This document shows, piece by piece, positions 18,312-26,975 of a stretch of DNA of 64,000 nucleotides. The notes below the pieces were generated by a model that had not been told where the DNA came from, did not search any database, and was given only the letters and a program-made list of their open reading frames with translations. Both the position numbers and the translations under genes were made by a program. The stretch comes from Paraburkholderia sp. BL9I2N2 (GTDB lineage: Bacteria; Pseudomonadota; Gammaproteobacteria; Burkholderiales; Burkholderiaceae), in assembly GCF_004339745.1 (NCBI RefSeq), contig NZ_SMGP01000001.1, forward strand, positions 3,596,001-3,660,000, given 5' to 3'. Within the stretch, counting starts at the first letter, position 1. Each line of letters starts with the position of its first letter.

Positions 18312-18351
18312 GATGATCGGTACGTGAATGTCAGGACGCAAAGGAGCAAAC

Positions 18352-18381
18352 GGCCCCGCCAGCATTGACGCTGGCGAGGCC
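18352..18381 (-). terminator. Hairpin between aspD and the aminotransferase gene
   Basis: A 12-position stem (GGCC, one C-A mismatch, CGCCAGC / GCTGGCG, GGCC) with a 6-base loop lies in the 152-bp gap. On the minus strand it is followed by GTTTGCTCCTTTG, a poor T-tract, so it may act as an attenuator or processing site rather than a full stop. Confidence 0.45.
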
Positions 18382-18463
18382 GCCTGTTCGATCATTCACC
18401 GATCCGCGCGATTGCGCAAGTTTTTTGACTATGCTTGACCGCACAGCACGGCGGACAATCCCG

Positions 18464-20128
18464 TCACTTCACCTTGGTCTTATCAAGCTTCTTGCCCGTG
18501 GACGCATTGAAACGCTCGACATAATCTTCGATCAGCTTGCGCAGGGCGCGGCCGATCTGCCGGTAGTCGGACTCGTTCAGATTGGCCAGCGAGACGCGCC
18601 CCGACGGATGCTGAGTGCCGAAGCCGCGGCCCGGCAGCAGCACCACCCGCGCTTCGCGCGCGAGACGGAACAGCAGTTCGGAAGGCTGCGTGTTCTTCAG
18701 TAGCCACTCGACGAACTCGCGCCCGAACATCCGCTCGCCGAGGAATTCGATGTCGAGAATGGTGTAGTAGTCGACCTGATTCGGATCGTCGTCCTCGAAC
18801 GAAATGCCGACCTCTTCATAGAGCGCCTGCTTGCGCTTGCGAATCAGCCGCTTCAACGCGTTCTTGTACGCGTCCGGCGTGTCCATCAGCGAGAACAGCG
18901 AAAACAGCACCATCTGCACCTGCTGCGGCGTCGACAGGCCTGCGGTGTGATTCAGCGCGACGGTGCGGCTGTCGGCCACCAGGCGGTCGATGAACTTGAG
19001 CTTGTCCGGCTCCGTCGTGATCGACTCGTAGCGCTCGTGCAACTGCTTCTTCGCGTCCTTCGGCAGTTCGGCGATCAACCTGTCGAGCACGTTGTCACGA
19101 TGCGTCGCGATCGTGCCGAGACGCCAGCCGGTCGCGCCGAAGTACTTCGAATACGAGTACACGAGAATGGTGTTCTTGGGCGCGAGCGCGAACAGCGACA
19201 CAAAGTTATCGGCAAAGGTGCCGTACACGTCATCGGTCAGCAGGATCAGATCGGGCCGTTCCTTGACAATGTCGGCAATGTACTGAAGGCTCGCGTCGTC
19301 GATCTTCACCGAAGGCGGATTGCTAGGGTTCACCAGGAAGAACGCCTTCACCTTCGGATCGCGCAGCTTGTCGAGTTCCTTCTTCGAATACTGCCAGCCG
19401 TTGGCCACGTCGGCTTCGAGATTCACGACGTTCAACTGGTAGTCGTTCAGGCGCGGAATCTCGATGTACGGCGTGAAGATTGGCATGCCGAGCGCGATCG
19501 TGTCGCCGGTCTTGATCAGGTGGTTCTCGCGCATCGTGTTGAAGATGTACGTCATTGCCGCCGTGCCGCCTTCCACCGCGAACACGTCGAATTCGCCGAC
19601 GAACGGATGGTCGCCGATCATCTCGCGCCGCAGATACTGGCCGACGATCAGTTCGGACAGTTTGAGCATGCGGTCGGGCACCGGGTAGTTCGAAGCGAGA
19701 ATGCCCTCGCACATTTCATACAGGAAGTCGCCGGCCGAATATCCCAACTGGTCGCGCACGTAAGACACCGCGCCGCGCAGGAAGTCGATGCCCGCCACGC
19801 CCTTGTTTTCGCGCAGGAACAGATCGAAGCGCTCTTCGAGGCCGTCGCGTCGCGGAAAACCGCCCACGCCTTCCGGCATGTAGGCGAACGAGCGCTCCGA
19901 TTCGCGCATCGCAAAGAGGCCGAGTTGCCAGAAGCCGTGGCGCGGAATCGTCGCGAGAAAATTCGGATTGCCGCGGCCGGCGTTGAGCATCGATGCGTTG
20001 GCGGGCCGCTCCACGGCGCCGCCGCCGGCGGCCTTGATCAATTCGTCCTTCAGCTCGAACGGGCTGAGCGCAGCCATACCTGCTTGTGCCATATCCGAGT
20101 GTTTCTTGTCGCCCTTCTCTTTTGCCAT
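18464..20128 (-). CDS. aspD: Bifunctional aspartate aminotransferase / aspartate 4-decarboxylase
   Basis: PLP enzyme of 554 residues, slightly longer than the roughly 530 known for the family, that converts L-aspartate to L-alanine and CO2. The PLP lysine is K328 in YSYSKYFGATGWRLG, and the following GWRLG arginine binds the substrate carboxylate. FFLVNPSNPPSVKI carries the conserved asparagine, and LTDDVYGTFAD the aspartate that pairs with the pyridine nitrogen. It lies 89 bp downstream of an aspT gene, the partner antiporter in known aspartate-alanine cycles. The decarboxylation consumes an intracellular proton and so supports pH homeostasis and proton-motive force. Confidence 0.92.
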   Translation of the reverse strand: MAKEKGDKKHSDMAQAGMAALSPFELKDELIKAAGGGAVERPANASMLNAGRGNPNFLATIPRHGFWQLGLFAMRESERSFAYMPEGVGGFPRRDGLEERFDLFLRENKGVAGIDFLRGAVSYVRDQLGYSAGDFLYEMCEGILASNYPVPDRMLKLSELIVGQYLRREMIGDHPFVGEFDVFAVEGGTAAMTYIFNTMRENHLIKTGDTIALGMPIFTPYIEIPRLNDYQLNVVNLEADVANGWQYSKKELDKLRDPKVKAFFLVNPSNPPSVKIDDASLQYIADIVKERPDLILLTDDVYGTFADNFVSLFALAPKNTILVYSYSKYFGATGWRLGTIATHRDNVLDRLIAELPKDAKKQLHERYESITTEPDKLKFIDRLVADSRTVALNHTAGLSTPQQVQMVLFSLFSLMDTPDAYKNALKRLIRKRKQALYEEVGISFEDDDPNQVDYYTILDIEFLGERMFGREFVEWLLKNTQPSELLFRLAREARVVLLPGRGFGTQHPSGRVSLANLNESDYRQIGRALRKLIEDYVERFNASTGKKLDKTKVK

Positions 20129-20217
20129 GATGCGTTCTCCTGAGCCAAGTGAAAGACGCCGGCGTGGCGGATGATCGCCCGATAAGCGCCGGCGTGAGAG
20201 ATCGATAGACGCCCGCG

Positions 20218-21900
20218 CTAGACGAGCCCGACCACGAGCGGGCCGAGCAGCGTCAACGCGACGTTCGCGATGGCATACGTGATCGCGAACGGCACGGTCG
20301 GCACGGCGCTTTCCGCCTTGTCGAGCACGCCGCCGAATGCCGGATTCGCGCTGCGTGAGCCGGTCAGCGCGCCGGCCAGGATGGCCGCGTTGTTGTACTT
20401 CAGCACGTAGCGGCCGAACAGCATGGTGAGCAGCAGCGGAAACAACGTGACGAACACGCCGAGCAGGAAGATCGTCATGCCGCTCTGCTTGACGGTGACC
20501 ACGGCCTGCAAGCCGGAGTTCAGCCCGACCACCGCGACGAAAGCCGCGAGGCCGAAGTCCTTCAGCAACTGCGAGGCCGCCGTCGGCATCACGCCGTACA
20601 TCGGGTGCTTGCCGCGCATCCAGCCGAACAGCAGCCCAGCCAGCAGACAGCCGCCGCCCGAACCGAGCGTGAGCGGAATGCCGCCCACGTCGATGACGAT
20701 CAGTCCGATCAGCAAGCCCAGCACGATGCCGACGCCCATATAGATGAAGTCGGTCTTGATGCTGTACGGCAGCTCGTAGCCGGCTGCGTCGACGGCGCGC
20801 TTGGTGTCTTTCGGCGAACCGTAGAAGGTGATCACGTCGCCGTGTTCCAGCTTGGTCTCCGGCAGAATCGGCAGCGGCTGGCCGGCGCGCGATATGCCCT
20901 GGATGTAGACGCCGTGGCGCATATCACGATCCAGCACTTCCCGCGCGGCGGCGATCGTTGTGTGGTTCATGCCTTTGCGTGTGAACACGGCTTCGCGTGT
21001 CTGCATGACCACGCCGATGTCTTCGACCGCGGCAACTTCGCCGCCGCTCGCACCGAATGCGACCACAGCCTCGCGGCGGCCAACAACCAGCACCACGTCA
21101 TCGGGCTTCAACACCAGATCGGGCGTTGGATCGAGTTGCTGCCCGTCACGCTTGATCCGCTCGATCGTCAGCATGTCCTGATGTTGCGTCTCGACGGCCT
21201 TCACCGTTTTCCCAGCGCTGACATCGATCTTGTACGCTCGGCCGACCATCTCGGGCAACGCGGAAAGCTGTCCCGGCGCGATGGACGGCGCACCGGAGGA
21301 CAACTCCCGTTCCGCCTGGATCGAGGCGTCGCGCAAACTCTGCCCCATGAACTTGGGCAGAATGTTCACGCACACGATGATCGCGCCCAGCGAGCCGAAC
21401 ACGTAGGTCACCGCGTAGGCAATCGCCACGTCTGATTGCAGCGACTTGACCTGATCGGCAGGCAGGCCGAGACGCGCGATCGCGTCGCCCGCCGTGCCGA
21501 TAATCGCCGACTGCGTCAGCGCGCCGCCCGCGAGCCCGGCGGCGAGGCCCTTGTTCAGGTGGAACAGCTTCGCGCACACCACCACGGTGATCAGCGCGGT
21601 GACCGCCAGGAAGACGGCCATCGCAATCTCACGCAGCGTCTTGCGGTTCAGCGAATTGAAGAAGCCCGGACCGGAGTCGTAGCCGACGGCGTAGATGAAG
21701 ACGGCGAACATCACCGACTTCACACCGTTGTCGATGGTCACGCCCGCCTGGCTGATGACGACCGCGGCCAGCAGCGACCCGCCCACACCGCCCAACTGGA
21801 ACTTGCCGAAGTTGATCTGCCCGATGAAGTAGCCGGCTGCGAGCGACAGAAACAGCGCGATCTCGGGTGATTTCTGAAAGATGTGATGTAGCCAGTCCAT
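20218..21900 (-). CDS. aspT: Aspartate:alanine antiporter AspT, first copy (adjacent to aspD)
   Basis: Inner-membrane antiporter of 560 residues, the family's usual size. N-terminal hydrophobic helices (about 15-185) with AAGYFIGQINFGKFQLGGVG are followed by a large cytoplasmic part with two TrkA-C-like domains (about 205-370) and a second set of helices (about 385-558, with GLAAFVAVVGLNSGLQAV). AspT exchanges external aspartate for internal alanine, which is electrogenic. The ATG at 21900 has GAGGG just upstream; the open frame extends 46 codons further but reads as basic non-family sequence. It stands between aspD and a second aspT. Confidence 0.9.
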   Translation of the reverse strand: MDWLHHIFQKSPEIALFLSLAAGYFIGQINFGKFQLGGVGGSLLAAVVISQAGVTIDNGVKSVMFAVFIYAVGYDSGPGFFNSLNRKTLREIAMAVFLAVTALITVVVCAKLFHLNKGLAAGLAGGALTQSAIIGTAGDAIARLGLPADQVKSLQSDVAIAYAVTYVFGSLGAIIVCVNILPKFMGQSLRDASIQAERELSSGAPSIAPGQLSALPEMVGRAYKIDVSAGKTVKAVETQHQDMLTIERIKRDGQQLDPTPDLVLKPDDVVLVVGRREAVVAFGASGGEVAAVEDIGVVMQTREAVFTRKGMNHTTIAAAREVLDRDMRHGVYIQGISRAGQPLPILPETKLEHGDVITFYGSPKDTKRAVDAAGYELPYSIKTDFIYMGVGIVLGLLIGLIVIDVGGIPLTLGSGGGCLLAGLLFGWMRGKHPMYGVMPTAASQLLKDFGLAAFVAVVGLNSGLQAVVTVKQSGMTIFLLGVFVTLFPLLLTMLFGRYVLKYNNAAILAGALTGSRSANPAFGGVLDKAESAVPTVPFAITYAIANVALTLLGPLVVGLV

Positions 21901-22047
21901 CGTGCCCTCGCTGGATAGTTTGCGATACTGAGTACTGGGTGCGGCCCGCGCATGCGAGGCGCAATCGTGTCGCGCGCCACATGCCGCCTGCCGCCTGCCG
22001 CATCGACCGAACGTGGCATGGCGTGCCACGTCCGGCACATCTGCCGC

Positions 22048-23730
22048 CTAATGGAATTTCCCGGCGAGGCCGACAACCACCGGCCCCATCAGCGGCAACA
22101 GAATGTTCGAGAGTGCATAAGTGATCGTGTAGCCGATCACGGGAGTGGAGTTGCCGGTGACGCCCACCAGTGCGCTGATCGCGGGAGTGCTGCATTGCTG
22201 GCCGGCAATCGCGCCAAGCAGCATGGGCGTCTCGAGCTTGAGGAACATGCGGCCGATCCATAGCGACAGCAGACCCGGCACGAGCACCATCAGAATCCCG
22301 GCCACTGGCAACGCGAGACCGTATTCGCGCACCAGCTTGATGGCGTCCGGTCCCGCCGACAAACCCACTGCCGCGATGAAAGTGGCAAGACCAAAGTCCT
22401 TGAGGATTTGCGCGGCCGCCGAAGGCAGCGAACCGACCAGCGGATAACGCGAACGGATCCAGCCGAATAGCAGCCCCGACAGCAAACAACCGCCGCCCGT
22501 ACCGAGCGCAACCGACACGCCGCCCACCCGTCCGCCGAGATGGCCGATCGCCATGCCGACCAGCACGCCCAGACCCAGATAGACGAAGTCGGTCTTCTGC
22601 GTCGCGACGAGCGCGTAGCCCAGCCGCTTCGCGCCGCGCTCCACATCGATTTTCGTGCCTACCAGCGTCAGCACGTCGCCGCGATTCAGTTCGGTGCCTG
22701 GCAGCGCCGGCACTCTGCTCTCGAGCCGCGTGACCGCCGCGATGTAGACGCCGCGTCCGTTTTCCGGCGTCGCCTGTTCGCGCACCTGCGCGATGGTCCG
22801 GCCGTGCAGGTCGCGGCGCGTCAGCACCACGTCGAGCTTCTCGGCGATCACGAGGCCGAAGTCGGTGCCGCTCACTTCGTCACCAAGCGCGGTAGCGGCC
22901 GCCACTATGGCTTCACGTCGCCCCGCCACGAGAATGACATCGGCAGGTGCGAGCGTCAGTTGCGGTTCGGCCGGTACGTCCAGGCCGTTGCGCCGCACGC
23001 GCTCGACCGTCAAATTGAAGCCGTACTGCTGTTCGAACGCCCGAATCGTCGCGCCAGCCGCCGTACCGGCGAGAAACGCGCGGCCCACCAGCGCCGGCGC
23101 GGCCGCGTGCTGTCCCTCGCCGAATGCGCCGTCGCCGCCGAGCTTGCGCCACACGCGCTCGGCTTCGTCGCGCAGATTGACGCGCAATAGCAGCGGTGCG
23201 AACTGGCTCGTAAAGAGCACGATGGTGATCAGGCCGAACAGGTAGCTCACGCTGTACGCGGTCACGATATTGGCCTGCAAGCGGACTGTTTCCGCGTCGC
23301 CGAAGCCGAGCTTGGCAATCGCCTCGGACGCCGTGCCGATCACGGCCGACTCCGTCGCCGCGCCGGCCAGCAGACCGGCCGCGGTACCGGCATCGAGCCG
23401 CATGACGGCCACCGCGATCACGATCAGCACCAGCACCGACACGATCTCGACCACTGACAGCAACCCGTAGCGCCAGCCGCGGCCGATGTTGGCGAAGAAC
23501 TGCGGCCCGCCGGTAAAGCCCAGCGCGAAGATGAACAGCGCGAACGCGATGTTCTTCAGATCGGGGGCGATGCGCGCGCCCGTCTGGCCCAACAACAACG
23601 CAACGATCAACGTGCCGCACACGCCGCCGAGCTGAATGGGCCCGACGCGGAACGAACCAATGAAATATCCGATTGCAAGGCTTGCGAACAGCGCGATCTC
23701 CGGTTGAGACCTCAGCAATTCACCGATCAT
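22048..23730 (-). CDS. aspT: Aspartate:alanine antiporter AspT family, second copy
   Basis: A second 560-residue AspT family antiporter with the same layout: N-terminal helices starting SLAIGYFIGSFRVGPIQLGG, paired TrkA-C-like domains (about 210-375; LAPADVILVAGRREAIV) and C-terminal helices with GLATFIAAVGLSAGPDAI. It is the promoter-proximal gene of the block and lies 147 bp before the other copy. The two differ substantially outside the core motifs, so they are not a recent duplication. They may form a pair or carry different amino acids. Confidence 0.88.
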   Translation of the reverse strand: MIGELLRSQPEIALFASLAIGYFIGSFRVGPIQLGGVCGTLIVALLLGQTGARIAPDLKNIAFALFIFALGFTGGPQFFANIGRGWRYGLLSVVEIVSVLVLIVIAVAVMRLDAGTAAGLLAGAATESAVIGTASEAIAKLGFGDAETVRLQANIVTAYSVSYLFGLITIVLFTSQFAPLLLRVNLRDEAERVWRKLGGDGAFGEGQHAAAPALVGRAFLAGTAAGATIRAFEQQYGFNLTVERVRRNGLDVPAEPQLTLAPADVILVAGRREAIVAAATALGDEVSGTDFGLVIAEKLDVVLTRRDLHGRTIAQVREQATPENGRGVYIAAVTRLESRVPALPGTELNRGDVLTLVGTKIDVERGAKRLGYALVATQKTDFVYLGLGVLVGMAIGHLGGRVGGVSVALGTGGGCLLSGLLFGWIRSRYPLVGSLPSAAAQILKDFGLATFIAAVGLSAGPDAIKLVREYGLALPVAGILMVLVPGLLSLWIGRMFLKLETPMLLGAIAGQQCSTPAISALVGVTGNSTPVIGYTITYALSNILLPLMGPVVVGLAGKFH

Positions 23731-24254
23731 GTTGGCTCGCCGATTAACGGGTTTATTGGCAGGAAACCGAAAAATCGTTCGAGAAACTCGAATAGATTTA
23801 TTCGGTCCCCAGTATTACGCACGCATTACTCAATCGGCATAGCGAATGAGTGAAAACTCAATTTATGGTAAGGGGATGACGCGAGTTGCGCCCGGGATGA
23901 TTTGCCGCACTGCGGCGGCGGGTATTGAAATAGCCATTCGATAGCTCGATTCTCACTCTTTCCTCGCGAAGTTACCTGACGCCTTGAAAAGATATCGTCT
24001 GCTGATGGCCAATTATTACAGCATGAGTGAAACACGCCTTTTCGAACTGCCTTTTTTAATTGATATTGTAATTCCGCAGGGCTGTCAATATTATTTTTAA
24101 CTCGCGTCCGCCTGTCTTCGCAAAAAATGATCTTTAGCAAAGGCGAATGGATTGCAAGTACCTGGTCCGTGAGGCTTACCCTATACTGGACCGTTCGCCT
24201 GCCGCGCCATCAGGCCGCTTCGTTAGCGCCGGCACGTATTCTTCGGAGCCCGAC
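23731..24254. other. 524-bp AT-rich divergent regulatory region
   Basis: The stretch from about 23750 to 24150 is clearly more AT-rich than its surroundings and separates the aspT/aspD block from the divergent dehydrogenase. It has A/T runs, and TTGATATTGTAATT near 24059, which is only a half-match to an FNR/Anr box. No convincing gene was found here; a 104-residue minus-strand frame is rejected. Confidence 0.5.
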
Positions 24255-25253
24255 ATGCGCATGATCCTGTTCAGCAGCCGCCAATACGACAGCGACACGT
24301 TCACCGAAGCCAATGCCACGCATCGCTATGAACTGCACTTCCAGGAGTCGCACCTCGACAGCGAGACGGCCATTCTCGCTCAGGGCTACGAAGTGGTATG
24401 CCCGTTCGTCAACGACAACGTTCACGCAGCGGTATTGGAGCGGCTTCATGCCGGCGGCACGCGCATGATCGCGTTGCGCTCGGCGGGCTTCAATCATGTC
24501 GATCTGGCCACGGCCGAGCGTCTCGGCATCACGGTCGCGCGGGTGCCGGCTTACTCGCCGCACGCGGTCGCCGAACATGCGGTCGGCTTGATTCTGGCGC
24601 TGAACCGGCGCCTGCCGCGCGCCGCCGCACGTACTCGTGAAGGCGACTTTTCGCTGCACGGACTGCTCGGCTTCGATCTGCATGGCAAGACCGTGGGCGT
24701 GGTCGGCACGGGCATGATCGGCCGCGTATTCGGCCGCATCATGGCGGGCTTCGGCATGCAGGTGCTCGCGTACGATCCCGGCAAGCCCGCCCACGATCTG
24801 CTCGCGCTCGGCGCCCGCTACGTGCCGCTCGACACTTTGCTCGCCGAATCCGACGTGGTCAGTCTGCATTGTCCGCTGGTGCCGGACACGTACCATTTGA
24901 TCGACGGCCCCGCGCTCGCCAAGATGAAGCGCGGCGCGATGCTGATCAACACGGGCCGTGGCGGCCTCGTCGAAAGCAATGCGCTGATCGGCGCCCTGAA
25001 AGATGGCCAGCTCGGCCACCTCGGGCTCGACGTGTACGAGGAAGAAGGCGGCCTGTTCTTCGAGGATCACTCGAACCTGCCCTTGCAGGACGATGTGCTC
25101 GCGCGTCTGTTGATGTTCCCGAACGTGATCGTCACCGCGCATCAGGCGTTCTTCACGCGCGAGGCGATGAACGAGATCGCCCAGACCACGCTCGATAACG
25201 TCGTGGCGTGGCAGGCCGGCACGCCGCGCAACGTGGTGCGCGCGCCCGCTTAG
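24255..25253 (+). CDS. ldhA: D-2-hydroxyacid dehydrogenase, D-lactate dehydrogenase type
   Basis: NAD-dependent dehydrogenase of 332 residues, the LdhA size. The NAD-binding Rossmann motif is GKTVGVVGTGMIGRVFGRIM (about residues 145-165). The conserved arginine, glutamate and histidine of the D-hydroxyacid dehydrogenases are seen in LRSAGFNHVD, DVYEEEGGLFFED and TAHQAFFTREA; INTGRGGLVE is the family signature. It likely reduces pyruvate to D-lactate. The ATG at 24255 has GGAG upstream; an open frame above it adds 36 non-family residues. It is divergent from the aspT/aspD block. Confidence 0.88.
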   Translation: MRMILFSSRQYDSDTFTEANATHRYELHFQESHLDSETAILAQGYEVVCPFVNDNVHAAVLERLHAGGTRMIALRSAGFNHVDLATAERLGITVARVPAYSPHAVAEHAVGLILALNRRLPRAAARTREGDFSLHGLLGFDLHGKTVGVVGTGMIGRVFGRIMAGFGMQVLAYDPGKPAHDLLALGARYVPLDTLLAESDVVSLHCPLVPDTYHLIDGPALAKMKRGAMLINTGRGGLVESNALIGALKDGQLGHLGLDVYEEEGGLFFEDHSNLPLQDDVLARLLMFPNVIVTAHQAFFTREAMNEIAQTTLDNVVAWQAGTPRNVVRAPA

Positions 25254-25867
25254 GTGCCGCCGCCGGTGTTCAGCGGCGTCGCGCGAACCACAGTGCGCGC
25301 GTCGTCCGCGGCGCCGCAGAGTTCGCGCAGCAACGTCGCCTCACGCTCGTGCACTTCCACCGGAAACCAGCGCGCGCCCGCATCGGCCAGATAGCGCGCG
25401 CGATGCTGGCCGTTGCGAAACGCCACCACGCCTTCGCGCTCCAATCCGAACCAGCCCAGCAGACCCGGCGCGCGACGCGTCGAGATGGTCACGTACGGCA
25501 TCTGCGGAACGCGCGGGTTCTCTGGATCGAGAAACTCGCGAATGCCGCGCACCTTGCCCGAATGCCATTCGGCGACCGGCTTCAGCACGTAATCGGTATT
25601 GTCGCGATTGGCGCAGGCGAGCAGCTTGCGCACGTCGACGAGGACGACCTGATGCCGCGTGCCGTCCGTGACGAAGACGCGTTTCAGGCGCACGTGGTCG
25701 TACCATGGATGCTCTTGCAGAGGCACGGTCCAGACCGTCTCGGCACAAGCCGGCGCGGCGGCTGACGATGAATTGGACAAGGGCAAAGGCAGGCTCGTTA
25801 AGCCGGCGAAAAGACGCCAGCGCATTAAAAGAGCGCTTACGCTACGAGCCGATTGTGTAAGAAGCAT
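25250..25867 (-). CDS. Conserved-looking protein with ParB-like GxHR motif
   Basis: Protein of 205 residues that I cannot name with certainty. After an N-terminal stretch of weak hydrophobicity (1-45), the body has VWTVPLQEHPWYDHVRLKRV, VVLVDVRKLL and VVAFRNGQHRARYLADAGA. The last resembles the GxHRxxA box of ParB/Srx nucleases. Similar proteins may be annotated as plasmid fertility inhibition factors, but I am unsure of this from memory. Its TAA stop overlaps the TAG stop of the convergent ldhA by four bases. The true start may be further in, near VWTVPL. Confidence 0.6.
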   Translation of the reverse strand: MLLTQSARSVSALLMRWRLFAGLTSLPLPLSNSSSAAAPACAETVWTVPLQEHPWYDHVRLKRVFVTDGTRHQVVLVDVRKLLACANRDNTDYVLKPVAEWHSGKVRGIREFLDPENPRVPQMPYVTISTRRAPGLLGWFGLEREGVVAFRNGQHRARYLADAGARWFPVEVHEREATLLRELCGAADDARTVVRATPLNTGGGT

Positions 25868-25937
25868 GACAGACCACGGTATTAATTACTCTGCATGAGC
25901 ACACTGCTCACAACCCGCACCCAGCGGGCAGACGCTG

Positions 25938-26783
25938 ATGACTTCTACGGTGACAACGATGATAACCACGCAAAATTTCAATGACCACGTGCGCATCGAA
26001 GCTAATCAGGATATCGGCGTGGCGACGATCATCCTTGAGCGCCCTGCGCGTCGAAATGCCGTCGACCGTCCTGTCGCTGACGCGCTCAGCGCCGCGTTCG
26101 CCCGCTTCGAAGCGGAGCCGGCCTGGCGCGCGGCGGTGCTGTTCGGCGCGGGCGGCACTTTCTGCGCCGGCGCGGACCTGACCGCCCTCGCTGACGACAC
26201 CCGTCGCAACGAATTGCATGCCGACGGCAGCGGTCCCGGCCCGATGGGACCGACGCGCATGAGCTTCAGCAAGCCCGTGGTCGCCGCGATTGCCGGTTAT
26301 GCGGTGGCGGGTGGCCTGGAACTGGCGGCCCTGTGCGACCTGAGAGTCGTCGAAGACGACGCGGTGCTCGGCGTGTTCTGCCGGCGCGTCGGGATTCCGC
26401 TGATCGACGGCGGCACGATCCGCTTGCCGCGCTTGATCGGCCTGTCACGTGCGCTCGACCTGATTCTGACCGGCCGCGCGGTGAGCGCGCAGGAAGCGCT
26501 CGGCTTCGGTCTCGCCAATCGCGTCGTCCCAAAAGGCACGGCACGCGCCGCGGCGGAACAGCTGGCCGCCGAACTGGCCGCCTTTCCGCAGGCTGCGTTG
26601 CTCGCCGACCGCCGTTCGGTGTTGGAAAACAGCATGCTCGACGATGTCGCAGAAGCATTGCGCCGTGAAGGCGCCGGCGGTTATCAAGCGGTTTTCGACG
26701 AAGGTGTGGCCGGCGCGGCGCATTTCGCCAGTGGTGCCGGCCGCCACGGCAAAACGCTCGGCCCCGACGGTGGCAGCCGCTAG
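25938..26783 (+). CDS. Enoyl-CoA hydratase/isomerase (crotonase) family protein
   Basis: Acyl-CoA-binding crotonase of 281 residues. The oxyanion hole is formed by GTFCAGADLTAL (about 72-83) and VVAAIAGYAVAGGLELAALC (about 113-132). In true hydratases two glutamates act in catalysis. Here the first position falls in GVFCRRVGIPLIDGGT and is arginine or valine, not glutamate, and the second, in ALDLILTGR, is aspartate. Hydration of enoyl-CoA is therefore doubtful; an isomerase, hydrolase or unknown reaction is more likely. It is a single gene with no pathway partner next to it. Confidence 0.83.
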   Translation: MTSTVTTMITTQNFNDHVRIEANQDIGVATIILERPARRNAVDRPVADALSAAFARFEAEPAWRAAVLFGAGGTFCAGADLTALADDTRRNELHADGSGPGPMGPTRMSFSKPVVAAIAGYAVAGGLELAALCDLRVVEDDAVLGVFCRRVGIPLIDGGTIRLPRLIGLSRALDLILTGRAVSAQEALGFGLANRVVPKGTARAAAEQLAAELAAFPQAALLADRRSVLENSMLDDVAEALRREGAGGYQAVFDEGVAGAAHFASGAGRHGKTLGPDGGSR

Positions 26784-26975
26784 AAACGCAGCAAGGCTCG
26801 CGTTAGACAGCGACTTTCAGCAAAAAACAACATACGTGTCGACGATCAGCAAGCCCGTTTTGACTTAGGTAGAATCCCCTACTGTTTTACCCCTGTACGG
26901 CGCACGCGTTCTCGCCCCGAAAACGCGCGCCGGCCGCGCGACGCTTCCCGTCGCGCCGATTCACGCTCCTTCACC

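Noticed and set aside
23826..24140. 104-residue minus-strand frame in the AT-rich region
   Set aside because: No ribosome site, no hydrophobic or domain pattern; better explained as regulatory DNA.
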